Shown: positions 45,773 to 57,417 of the stretch, piece by piece
Numbering within the stretch: the stretch's first letter is position 1
How the letters are laid out: each line of letters starts with the position of its first letter
Assembly: GCA_014905825.1 (NCBI GenBank)
Contig: JACGCN010000014.1
Location: forward strand, 1,240,001 to 1,304,000
Reading direction: 5' to 3'
Length of the DNA stretch: 64,000 nt
Source: Lyophyllum atratum
Lineage: Eukaryota; Basidiomycota; Agaricomycetes; Agaricales; Lyophyllaceae
The notes under the pieces: model-generated
Told to the model about the DNA's origin: nothing
The model's input: only the letters and a program-made list of their open reading frames with translations
The model's database searches: none
Made by a program: the position numbers and the translations under genes

Positions 45773-48700
45773 ATGCCAAAGGTAAGCCCTACACATGTAT
45801 TTTGCTTCCACCCTCTCTGACTGGCCCGCACCTTCCTGCTCAGAACGCTACCAAGGTATTTAATGTCTTCTCATAAATAACAACCTCCCAGAAAGCTAAT
45901 ATTGCCATTCATTTACGGCCAGGACACCACCGCTTCCCAGGTAAGGCCTCCGTCTCCTTGACCTTTGCCTCTATCTCACCCTGTTGTTCAGCCCCCTGAT
46001 ACCCAACTTCGGCCCGAAGACTTCCCTCTGCCACGCGAAGGGGTGAGTCATATACTGTCTAGGCTTGCTACATGCGTCTAATATTCGTCATCTTCCCCTG
46101 CGCAGAACTTCAAAGCTTCGGTGAGTCTCCTGACGCTTGGGATTCTGACCGCTCATGCTCACTAATTTTTTCCAGCATAAAAAGGCTCAAAACCTCCTCC
46201 AGTCAGCGCAAGAGGTCCTCAAGTCCTCCAGGGAGGAGCAAGCCGCGAAGACCAAAGGCAATGAGCTAGCCGATCTTGTCGAAAGCCACTTCGTCGGGTG
46301 GGGCACCATGCCTCTAGTCGGACAAGTTGATACCCCCGAAATCCAGCGGGGCACGTGGAATCCGCGAGACCCGATTCCCACCACCGTCGCCGCCTTCTAC
46401 CGTCAGCTCGACAACGGGCGTCTCATGGACTCGCTCAATCCTAAACATGCGATCGTCCTCGCTGTCGATCTCAGTGCCCTCAGTGTACCCCCTTCTAAAA
46501 CCTCCGACGCCGCCGCTCCCTTGAAGTGGGTCAGAGAGGCTGTTGGCCGCAAGGGTGTGCTCCTGTTGGTCAATGGCCGTCATCGTGAGGAGCTCATGAA
46601 AAAGCAAATGGCCCCCCACACCCATCACATCAGCGAGCTGAAGAAGTTGCTCGAATCCATTCCTAAATCCAAGGAACCGAATGGACTAACAGTTACCCAG
46701 GTCCATAACGCGATCCAGGAACTGGAGGCGCAGGTGAAGGACTTGAGCCAGTGGATGGTCAAGGTTTATGACCTCAGTACGTCGTCATATAATATTAGAT
46801 TTCTCGGCAATTGACATTTTTTTTTATTGTAGCTGCTCTCGAGAAAGACAAGCGCGCAGCCGACATCCGGGTCTTTCTCGCTGCAAACCCCGAGATATAT
46901 GGCCTTGCTGATAGCTCCGATAACGCCTGCCGGATGATCCTGCGTGAAATCGCTGGCTGTTCCGCCAAAGACGCCCGCGCTCGCATTGACCTTGCGATGG
47001 ACTATTCCATTACGAACAACAGCAAATTACGCTCAGTCTTCCTCAATACATCGTGGGCCCTAGCGTTGGCAGATCTCCACCAATTCGAGGGCATCCCACG
47101 GTCCGCCTGTCTTTACGTCAACTTCCAGTATGAGACAAAGAACGTCGGCATTCCGTTCGCCTTCCATTTCCTTCAGGCCACCGTCATCATGTATCAGATA
47201 CTATCCTCCACCAGCATTGAGTTTGAAGACTTCGATTTCGCATCGGCGCCTGAGGATCATCTTCTGAACCTGCACGCCGCTCTCATTCTACGCTTCAAGG
47301 AAAGCCCGATGGAGTCCCGTGGCGTCATCGATCACGGGTTCCTCGACACCTCCTTCTTCGCCATCGTCACGGAGATGTTCAGCAAGCACCTCGCCCTTGT
47401 TAGCGCCCGCGGGGGGGAGCCCATCAACTGCAACTCGAACCGGCCAGGTGGCCGATCGTGGGACCGCGCTTTCACCCCGTACGCCGCGGAGCTCATCGAG
47501 TCCGTTGATAGATGGATTGCTGAGCAGAGAATGGCGTATAAAGAAGACAAGTATCGCCTGAAGCTCCTGGAGCAGCTCCCCAACAAGCTCCGTTGGGTTC
47601 TACACGGGCAGGTCATCCGCCTGAGTGGCCTTGTCCCGCAACTGAAGACCAAGCTCCCCGTCATGGAGCTGTCGTTCCTGCGGTCGGTCATGCAGGATAT
47701 GCACACGGTTCAGTTCGCCGTGAACCAGGTGCAACATGTCTTACAATATTAGCTTCCTCGGTACTTACTATTTTTGCTAGGTCTTGGCTTGGTTCGAGCC
47801 TTTCTACCCCTACTTCGTCCACAAACGCAGCAAGGAAACCACCTTGCTTGATGTCTTGGGTGACCTTTACCGACGTCAGCACGTCAACGCAAAGCCTCAA
47901 CAAATTACAACCGCCGTGCTCCACATCCTCGCTTGCCTTTATGCCCACCGCAACAGGGCCCTGACCGTCCTCATGGGGCTTCATCTTGGTCAGGCCCCAG
48001 GCTACCTCTCAGACGGCACGGCCTGGCCTGTACCCTCGATTGCTACCAAACCACACGATCCCCTCTACACCGTCCTCAGGAAGGTGCTTGATCAATCAAC
48101 GAAAGGCTCGAGCCGTGTTCAACAAGAGGTTTTAGATGAACTTCCAGAAGCGCTGGTCCCCGTCGTCCAATCGGCTTTGTCCCGCACCGGTCGTGGCCTC
48201 CAGGATGATATTAACGCCAACGGCTCGAGCAATCGCTCCAACCGCCTCACCACTGTCACGCGTTTCCTTCACCTCGCCTCTCAACTCTCCTCTAACGAGT
48301 TTGATGGGAAGGTTCTGAAGCGGCACATTGTATGGCAGATGCTGTCCGACATTACCGGCCCTTGTGACAAAAACAACGTCCCCTACTTCATCGTCTGGTT
48401 TGGACCTCCGGCGGAGCCTGACCAATCGGAGTCCGAGCGTGACGACGATGACGGAGATAGCGACTCAATCTCTGCTGATGTCAGCCCGAACGATCTGGCC
48501 ATCCTGGATGGCCGACTCCAATCTGAGAAGAAATGCCAGGACGCCATGAACACAGTTCTAAAACTCATCAAGACTCCGGGCATTGGCTCTGTAATGGCAT
48601 ACTCCGATGGCAAAGTGGGCATCAAGACTCGTCCCGATGCACTGAAAGTCGCCAGTGCCTTCCGTAAGGTGTGTCATGTTTTGTAATATATCTCCTAGTG

Positions 48701-50644
48701 TTCTAACGTGCTCCACGCAGATGGTCTCCACCAGTCTGCAGCATAAGGTCAAGGGCGAGAGGGGCCAGAATTTGCTCTTGCCGCTCCCTCAAACGATCCA
48801 AGCCAGCATCGAGAGCCGAATCCCGATCCCTCAGCTCGAGCGGGCGACCGACGCCCATATACAGGCTTATTTTGCACATCGAACTGCTCACGAACGTGCG
48901 ATGATCAACACGGGTCAACTGGAGGCTGTCCTTGCAGCAGCGGCACTTGAGAAACAGATGGAGGAAGATGAGGACGTGGTGGAGCTCGTCGACCATCCCA
49001 CAAGCCGGAAGAGGCGGGCGAAGGCGGCTGCAGTCGTAGGCGTTGTTCCTGACTCAGACCCAGATGGTGCGTGACACGGCTTTTTCTTATACAACGCAGC
49101 CTCTAAAATGTGGGTACCGCAGTCAAGCCCGTTGTCAGAGCTAAAAAACAACGTGTTCTCAACAAGGCAAACACCTCACGCTCCCGTGTGACTGCCGAGG
49201 TTATCGAAATCTCGAGTGATGACCAGACAAGTACGTCGCCAGCTTCATCGTGCAGAGTGTATTGACAACTCCCAATCTAGCTCCTCCTCCCGAATCAGGC
49301 AAAGACGGTGCGCACCCAGCGTTTGTTATCTAATACAGTGTCTAATGGCTTTTATTGCAGTCAAGCCCGTCATCACTGCCAAGAAACGACTTCCCTTGCG
49401 CAAGACCGAGGTCATTGTAATTAGTTCGAGTGACGAGCGGTCTGGTACGTCAGCACCTTCATCACCAGAGTGTCGTCCTAACTGCCGACTCAGCCGCCCC
49501 TGTCAAACCCGCCATCAAACCCAGAAAGCAAAAGGTCAAGGCGAAGGTCAAATCCGCCGCCAGGGTGATGTCGGATAGTGATGCGGAACTTGAAGGTACA
49601 GTGCCACGCACGCAATATTTCCTTTCTAGCCACTTAACATTAACTGTCTAGTCACGAAGAAGTCCGACAGCGTCACCACCGTCTCTGCTGTTGCTGCTGC
49701 TGTGCCTGGTAAGCCTTATCTTTTTACTCTCGTCTCGGCATGCTGAACTTAAGGTTGTTTATCATCTGCAGCTCCTGTCAATGTTGAGTCCGCCTCCGTT
49801 GACGCCACAAGCCCCCCGCTAGCTGCTGTCACCCCTGATGCATCTGCGGAGGAGGGAGGAGGTGCTGCACCACCTGTTTCTGTCAACGGTGCTGCCACTC
49901 CCGGAGTCCAGGATGATGTCGCTGCCGCCATCAACTCGACTTCATCTGCGGAGGAGGGAGGACGTGCCACACTGACCGTTTCTGCTAATCGTGATGCTAC
50001 TCCCCAAGATCTGGAGTCCGATCTCGCTGCCGCCATCAACTCCATCTTCGCAGAGGCGCGTATGTCTCCTGAGGTTGCTCTTGCGCTGGAAGAGGTCATC
50101 ATGAACAGTAAGTCCCCTTCAGTTTCCGTCTTTATACACCAAGCTGACATCTTCGAAGGGTCAAGCAGCATCACACCGCCCCCGAACCAGAACGCCAGTG
50201 GCCCGGAAATGGAGTCCTTTGCCAGCGATGACTCGGAGACTCCTCTCAACAATGGAGGTGAGCTTTCACACGTTCAATACCTTGTTGTCAGAAACTTATT
50301 ATTGCTTAGGTCCTGCTGCCATGGACATTGACGAAGATGAAGGGCTCGTCTCGCTTGGCTCAGACGGGGGCGAAGTCATTGAGGGTTCTCCCAGGCATAA
50401 GCGTATTCCAGGTGTGTGACTGCTTGTTTACAAAGTTTTTCACTGACCATCCTTCCTTCATGCAGCCCTAAACCCTTGGATCGACGACGAGGCTGAAGAG
50501 ATGGATGGGGACGACGATGACGAGGAGGAGGAGGAAGAAGAAGAAGACGGCGAGGAGGACGGTTACGACTCTGGTCTGGATGCAGATGGCGAGGACGATG
50601 TTGAGATGGAGATCGAGCCTCCCGCGGCCTCGCAGCTGCAGTAG
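45773..50644 (+). CDS. Family gene D (copy 2)
   Basis: This has the same 18-exon, 1309-aa model as 14956-19826. Differences: 46405 A for G changes Arg to Gln (FYRQLD), 48843 G for A is silent, and one extra G near 49111 lies inside the intron between the PDSDPD exon and the first VKP exon, so it does not shift the frame. Read without splicing, that insertion looks like a frameshift, but it is not one. The conserved 896-nt exon is at 46833-47728. The acidic C-terminal run ends at the TAG at 50642-50644. Confidence 0.85.
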
Positions 50645-51023
50645 ACTATGAGACAGTGCTGCGACAGGTTCGCATGTTGACGTTGTTTACATACCTCATA
50701 CTTAGCTGTGTATTGGTGTCTTGACCCCACCATCTGTTCTGGCAATAGTATGGTAAAGTCTCTATCAGTCATGTCATAGCTGAATCAATATTTCTGTGCG
50801 AGCCGGGCGACGAGCCAACAGAGACTCAAGCCCGCGACTCTATAAGCTTTGACCGCGGCCCATGTAGCCCCTCTGAGCAGTATTCGAATTATTAGCCACC
50901 TGTGAGTCATCTCTAGTACTCAAAAATCCTGTTAAAGTCTTTTACTATAGAAATAAATCATGCTACAGCTGAATTCATCTGTTTGTGCGATGGTCACATC
51001 CATGGGCCATGCCTGGGGAGTAC

Positions 51024-52037
51024 TTGAGTTATTAGCCACCCGTGAGTCACCCCACAGTCTTTTCTAGTACTAGAAATTACTGCTAAAGGCTTTTACTATA
51101 GAAATAAATCACGCTCCCCATTAAATTTGACTTTCTACATGTTGCTCGCCTCCCGCCAGGTCAGCGTACCCTAGCCTTACCCTTCTTTAACTCACTAGAA
51201 TTTTTTGAACACTCTTAGAAGGCTGCAATGTATTTTAAATTATGCCTCACATGCTATCCTGGCCTTTTAACACCCAACCACCCATCCTGGGCAGTCAGAA
51301 AGGCCTCTCCAAACCCTAGCATGGGTGGGCGCCTCCAGCACGGGCCACGCATGGGGAGTATTTGAGTTATTAGCCACCCGTGAGTCACCCCACAGTCTTT
51401 TCTAGTACTAGAAATTACTGCTAAAGGCTTTTACTATAGAAATAAATCACGCTCCCCATTAAATTTGACTTTCTACATGTTGCTCGCCTCCCGCCAGGTC
51501 AGCGTACCCTAGCCTTACCCTTCTTTAACTCACTAGAATTTTTTGAACACTCTTAGAAGGCTGCAATGTATTTTAAATTATGCCTCACATGCTATCCTGG
51601 CCTTTTAACACCCAACCACCCATCCTGGGCAGTCAGAAAGGCCTCTCCAAACCCTAGCATGGGTGGGCGCCTCCAGCACGGGCCACGCATGGGGAGTATT
51701 TGAGTTATTAGCCACCCGTGAGTCACCCCACAGTCTTTTCTAGTACTAGAAATTACTGCTAAAGGCTTTTACTATAGAAATAAATCACGCTCCCCATTAA
51801 ATTTGACTTTCTACATGTTGCTCGCCTCCCGCCAGGTCAGCGTACCCTAGCCTTACCCTTCTTTAACTCACTAGAATTTTTTGAACACTCTTAGAAGGCT
51901 GCAATGTATTTTAAATTATGCCTCACATGCTATCCTGGCCTTTTAACACCCAACCACCCATCCTGGGCAGTCAGAAAGGCCTTTCCAAACCCTAGCATGG
52001 GTGGGCGCCTCCAGCACGGGCCACGCATGGGGAGTAG
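51024..52037. repeat. Three tandem 338-bp units at the end of copy 2
   Basis: Units lie at 51024-51361, 51362-51699 and 51700-52037. Units 1 and 2 carry CCTCTCC and GTAT; unit 3 carries CCTTTCC and GTAG as in the single unit at 20206-20543. The array is therefore expanded in copy 2 and its last unit marks the homology boundary. The stretch 50645-51023 before it holds diverged units and no gene. Confidence 0.92.
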
Positions 52038-53415
52038 TCACCTCAGTCAACCCATTGACCCCCCCTCTTAGGTGTCACAATTCCATGGAAAGTTACCCCC
52101 TAAGAGGCCCTTTGCCCGGGGGCATCCCTTGGTGGGTTTGGGCCTTCCCTGCCCATGGGCGCCCTAGGGCATCTCTCTGGGATTTCCACCAGGAACACAC
52201 CCATTGCCCAATTGTGGGTGGCCCGGGCATGGTCTGGGATACCCAACCATATGGGTGTGCCCGCATTAAATAATACCTCGTCACAGGGTGCACGGGGTCC
52301 TTCATTTTTTTTTTCTTTTTCTGTAGGGCCTCTTTACCGTAGTCATCTACTAGATGTGGTAAGTTGCTGCAGACAATAACATACTGTCTGCAGATGCCTT
52401 CTTTGTGGGGCCGACAGTTGGAGGACTTAAGGTTAGGGTTTCCTATCGGTATTACATGACAATCGGAGGATGGTTGGAGGCAGTGTCTCCACATCCATGC
52501 CTAGACTGAAATTGAAATTCAAGACATGAATAATACTCGTGTTGATGGAGCAATTGGAAATCTTGGGAGATGGTACAGAGTGGGATTCGCAGAACAGCTG
52601 GGGACAGGGAAGGTGTACCATCACTTGGGCGACTGTGGAGGGAGGTGGAGCCAAGGATTTGAAGGGTGTCCCTACAAGCTGTTTTGGGCACTGCCCACAG
52701 GGTGTCCAGCAATACTTTGGGCAACCCACTAGGGATACCCGTATCATAGGGTGCATGTCCTGAGCTGTTTTGGGAACTGCCCGTAGTGTCCACCATTACT
52801 TTGGGCAACCCTGAGGGAACACCCTCATCATAGTGGACATGTCCTGAACATCACTGGGTGCAGCCCAAGTGTGCTTGGGCAATCCAGGGGGATCACCCTC
52901 ATCACACTGGACATGTCCCGAACTCTACTGGGAGCTGCCCTTGATACTCTGGGCAACCCATTAGGGTCGCCTGTACCATAGGGCACATGTCCTCAGCTGT
53001 TTCAGGAATTGCCCGTGGTGTTCACCATCACTTCGGGCAAGCCTGAGGGATTACCCTCATCATAGTGGACATGTCCTGAACATCACTGGGTGCTGCCCAA
53101 GTGTGCTTGGGCAATCCGGGGGGATCACCCTCATTGCACTGGACATGTCCCGAACTCTACTGGGAGCTGCCCTTGATACTCTGGGCAACGTCAACCGGAC
53201 CATAGGGGTAATGCCCAGAATTATACTGGGTGCTGCCCACAGGTGTTTAGCAATACCATAGGTGACCCTGAGAACTCTTAGATGACCTAGAGAGGGAATG
53301 AGAAAACACTCAGCATGTTCAGTGTTAAACTTATGAAGAAATTTGTGCATCAATTCAGACACAGTTAAAAGCATGATATTGATCAAATTGTAAGTCACAG
53401 CAGTACAAGATTTAT
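52038..53415. repeat. Repeat-rich non-coding DNA downstream of the KDZ gene
   Basis: I see no gene. From about 52600 the sequence is built of degenerate short modules such as GGACATGTCCTGA, CTGGGTGCTGCCCA and GGGCAA. A longer period of about 232 bp is clear (GTCCTGAACATCACTGGGTG at 52841 and 53073). These could be subterminal repeats of the KDZ transposon. I could not identify a terminal inverted repeat. Confidence 0.65.
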
Positions 53416-56400
53416 TTACTCTTCTCCCTCAATGTGATGATAACGCTTTGTCGGGGAACCTCGAGACACCCAAGCCGCTTTAGTAGGCGACCTAGAACGG
53501 CTTGCTTCTCCCCTACGAGATATATAGACTGGCCTGCTTGGCTCTACTTCTCCGAGGGGCCTTGCACGTTTATGAGGCGATCTGGAACCACTCTCTTCCA
53601 TGTAGGTCCTCAAGACAGAGAAATCTACCATGTCACTCAGCCCCAAAGATGATGCGGCACCATGAGCTTCATGTGCATCAGTATAGTGAGAGTAGTTCAA
53701 TGCATCCCAGAGGTCCTCCTCATTTCCTAGAAGTTCCTCTTCCTCATCTTCAACATCTTCAACATCTTCATCTTCATCTTGATATGCCACCTGCGCCGTG
53801 GCTTCGGCTAATCGTGCTTCATGAATCTCACTTTGGGATGGCCCCCATGGTAGTGAAGTATCCCAAGCATCGGGGATGGTTTCAAGGCTAGTCTCCCACA
53901 TAGCACACAAATGGACTAAATGCTGCCTGTCTTGTTCCAACTGATGGACTAGACCAGACTGTCCTTCAGCTTTATCAATAGCCAGATTGATGGTGCACCA
54001 TTCCTCCATCATCCAATCTTGCAATGCAGATATTTCCCTAGCAAGTCTCCCAGTCTCTTCAGTACATCGCTCCAAATAGAGCATAGCTCTGATGCCAATT
54101 CTCGTATTTTCATCGCCAAGCCAGTCAGGAACTTGTTGATCAAATGCTTCATTTTCATTCAAGCCAATATTCTGCCAGATCTCATCATCCACGTCCAGTT
54201 TAAACAAGCCCTCTTTTTTAATAGGAACAGGGGCTACTGCACCAGAAGTCCCTTCACCACGGCTGAGACGCAGAGATAAGTCTTCACACAGAGCGTTGTA
54301 TTTGTTAACAAGCTGCAGTATGCCAGGTTCATGTCTTTTCACTTGGGAGGAGACATGATCATGTAATTTTCTCTCACTAGATGTGGTGGAACGATAAGCC
54401 CGTTCTAAGCGCTCTAGTTGGAACTTGCGGTCACGAATACGTGTGCAGATTCGCTGTTTTAGTGCCTTTGCATTCATTTGAACTTGAAGAAATTTGTTGT
54501 TGACAAGTCCTTTCAGATTAGCTCGACCATCCACCCCAAGAGCCTCCCGTTTCTGTGCAATAGTTTTTGCCATAAGATCTAGTTTTTCCTGCAGGGCTTT
54601 TCTTCCAGTGAGAATTTCATCTGCATCATCATAGTCTCCAGACAGTAATAACGAATCCAGATTCTCTCTTTCTTCAGCACAAGACTTTCTTAGGGCCATC
54701 AGATTCAGTATCTCCTTTATAGCTTTGCTTGCCAAAGACTTAGATTGTCGTGCAAGAGGCTTTGTTTGAGCAGTAACTTGGTTCTCCCATTCAATCTGCA
54801 GCAAGTCCAGATCCAAGTTTAAGCTATTCAATGTCTGGAGGGCATCTTGCTTTCGCTCTTCGCATGCATTCCATTTACGAGTAAGCCATTTGCCCATGTT
54901 TAACAGAGACCTTTCTAGTAAAAAGTGGACCTGGGTATCCAGCGAATATAGTCTTTTATAATAACCAGACACGCGTAGTGTTGGAATTAGAAGCTTTATA
55001 GAGCTCCAAAATCGTTCACAGCCTTCACCATCTGAAAGGCCAAAGCCTTTGCATTTGCGCGGGTGATAAATCAATTGACATGGCCACTGGTGCCCATAAG
55101 CGTGCAGGACAGATATTCCCCAGAGTATGCGCTCCCTAAACTCTGGTAAGAAGTCCCACTTCTCACAGCTACGATGGAGCTGACAGCCAATATCATAGAG
55201 AACACCAACAGTCATATCTGTCGGAAGATGATGAAAGAGTTCATCAAGTAGTGCGAAGGCATAGTACTGCCGTTCACCAGCTTCAGTCATGTTAACCAGC
55301 CACAGGACACGATCATGACGGCAGATTAGCGCCATGAGTCCAGTGTCCTGGAAAACCTTAGTGCTAGCTTTGACTCGCTTCTCATCTGCAGCTTTAAACG
55401 AGTCATGACAGCTATCCAGAGCAGAGTTTGGAACCTTCATGCGTGGATCAAAGCCATCCGCAGGTTCAGAAACTCCTTGAGGTGGGCGCACAGGCCGCAG
55501 ACCCTCAACAGTAGCTTTCATAGCTTTAACCTTAGCCTCAGTGAGAAAGACAGACTCAGGATGAACCATAGCTGGTCCACGTCCAGTGCCTTTCGCAGGT
55601 GTGGTGCGCTGCTGAGAGAAGTTAGCGTCCATCTGAACAATCACATCAGCACTGAAATATTCATCAGCAAAATGCATCAGATAGATCGAAATAAAACTTA
55701 CAATGAAGATTGATCTACAAAGTTTTTCCCTCCAAAACAAGCGGGACATCTTCGCCGCAAATACTCACTAGGCCTAAGTAATTCCTCGGCTTCCGACTAC
55801 GAGAACATGTAAGTTGTATCACAGCAAACTCATCAATGAGACGGCGTACAATGTCTGGTTCACTGTTGCTATCATCATGATCAAAAACCTCCTCGACACT
55901 TGCCTTGTATTTCCTGCGCTCCATCTCACGTGGATCCTCATCGTCAGCTCCGACTGAGTCACCTCTGCTAGAAGCACTTGAAACAGGACTTGAGGGTGGG
56001 GGTGTCTCTAAATATGACATTAGGTTGACGAATACGTAAGAAATTTCCCACAAAACAAACCAGAATCAGAATTGGGGATTCTGAGGTCTTCGCACACCAG
56101 TTATCAGAGCTATTGTTTGATTAGAATAAGGTAAGTCAACATACCATCATTCTCATCCACATTTATCAAACATTTTCTTGCGTCGTCAATCTTCCGATGT
56201 ACAAGTGCATCTTTCTGGTTTATAAGTGCTCCGTACCATTGTAGAGCATTTCCGAAGCGCCGTCGTAGTCCATCCTAGTACTAGATATCAATACAAGTGA
56301 GAAACAAGGATCAAATATATGACGCACTTTATTCTTCAATTTGTATTTACGGTTACCAAGAAAAGCTTCCAACGTATCACTCCACGCTGTGACGTTTGGC

Positions 56401-57047
56401 GACATACGTACAAACAACTCCTGGACGTACTGAAGCATCTGAAGGTCGACAGCGAGTGTGGGCCGCAATGGAGTGCAGGGAAACAAGCCCATGTGGAGGA
56501 GGTGAAGCGGGGCGGCACAGCTACAGACATGTTGTGTTATAAGCTCTAATAATAATGTTTGGTCAAGGGTATATCAATATTCAACAGTAATTTCCAGCTC
56601 ACTTTCGAAGTACACACATACGACCTCAATCTTCATTGCTCCACAAGTACACGGGTATAGCTCAGACTCAAAGTTACGCATAGAGTTCGAATTACGCAAG
56701 ATATCCATATACGGCTCGAGCAGTGCAGGTATAACACCATTTACCCATCGCTGCCACTGCCTAGCCTTCTTTTGCGCATTCTTCGAGACAGTTGACTGGG
56801 TCTGAGGAGCGAGAAACGTCATGCTTTCGATATCCTGAGCGTCACGTAGCTGAGGGCCGCCACTAGCAATGTTCTGTACAAAGGCACCATGCGGAGTGTA
56901 CAGATCAGCCTGCTCGATGACGCGTAGAGACGCTGAACCATAGGCACGACGTGCAGGCGCGACATGCTCCAGTGGTGTAAGACCAACAGGTTGAAGTGGA
57001 CGCGGAGGACCACGGCGACGAGACGTGAGGGGGATCCGGAAAGACAT
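53416..57047 (-). CDS. KDZ transposase, CxC1 type, apparently intact
   Basis: My model has six exons and 1093 aa, read right to left: 57047-56603, 56545-56328, 56274-56145, 56007-55850, 55796-55702 and 55651-53416. All phases agree. A Cys cluster (YPCTCG ... CVYFEK ... HVCSCAAPLH) precedes GLFPCTPLRPTLAVDLQML, DGLRRRFGNALQWY and LRRRCPACFGG, all typical of CxC1-type KDZ proteins. The DDE nuclease core shows D357 (VQMDANFSQ), D502 (VLYDIGCQLHRSC) and E558/E561 (SDGEGCERFWS), with the HAYGHQWPCQ and GYYKRLYSLDTQ signatures. A coiled-coil-rich, acidic C-terminal region follows. Known: KDZ DNA transposons are greatly expanded in mushroom-forming fungi. I see no stop or frameshift. The introns lack the palindrome found in the A-E genes. 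Confidence 0.92.
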
Positions 57048-57417
57048 AGTCGGTCACAGCGCGAGAGGCAGGTATCGAGAGAAGAGGCAAACTTGGGAAT
57101 CTTGCGGCATACCCATAACGTCCAAATCGAAATCTTATCTCACGCACGGACACGGACAGGATATATTTTGGGCAGGTCCGAGGACCCGCCGATGGCGATG
57201 CAAGGAATATACGTGGCTGATCAAATGACCAGCCCAGAGCAGCGGAAAACAAAAGATGGGCCACATGACATATGTCCATCAAGACGACGAGGGCGAAGTT
57301 TGTACAGTACACTAGATAAAACCCGACGATCCCCAACAGACGGCCGATACTAAGAAGGGAATATCAGCGTCGATGATTCAGGGAGGTCAGAATATGCTCA
57401 CCGCAAATGCCGAAGCT

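Larger units (their letters stand above)
20545..52037 (+). mobile_element. Candidate ~31-kb mobile element (Starship-like layout)
   Basis: Seen: one complete period of the tandem duplication, bounded on both sides by 338-bp repeat arrays. Its first gene (21045-26648) lies about 500 bp inside the left edge, faces inward and encodes zinc fingers, a tyrosine-recombinase-like active-site pattern and a RecQ helicase. Behind it lie four paralogous genes and an Spt5-like gene. Known: in ascomycete Starships a tyrosine-recombinase captain is the first gene at the 5' end, facing into large cargo. Inferred: this block moves or amplifies as a unit. I could not define target-site duplications or terminal inverted repeats. 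The same pattern could come from a segmental or subtelomeric duplication. Confidence 0.4.
30818..52037 (+). repeat. Large direct duplication, copy 2
   Basis: This is the second copy of the block at 1-20544. It carries the 3' part of gene A, genes B, C, Spt5-like and D and the GC-rich repeat region in the same order and orientation. It differs at the right end: copy 1 has one clean 338-bp unit where copy 2 has three (51024-52037). Only the last of these three carries the two marker bases seen in the copy 1 unit. Beyond 52038 the sequence is unrelated to copy 1. Confidence 0.97.

Noticed and set aside
49085..49140. Frameshift disabling gene D in copy 2
   Set aside because: The extra G lies inside an intron with intact donor and acceptor, so the spliced frame is unchanged.
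55715..55760. N-terminal truncation of the KDZ transposase
   Set aside because: The long reading frame ending at 55749 is only the last exon. Five upstream exons restore the CxC1 region and join in phase.
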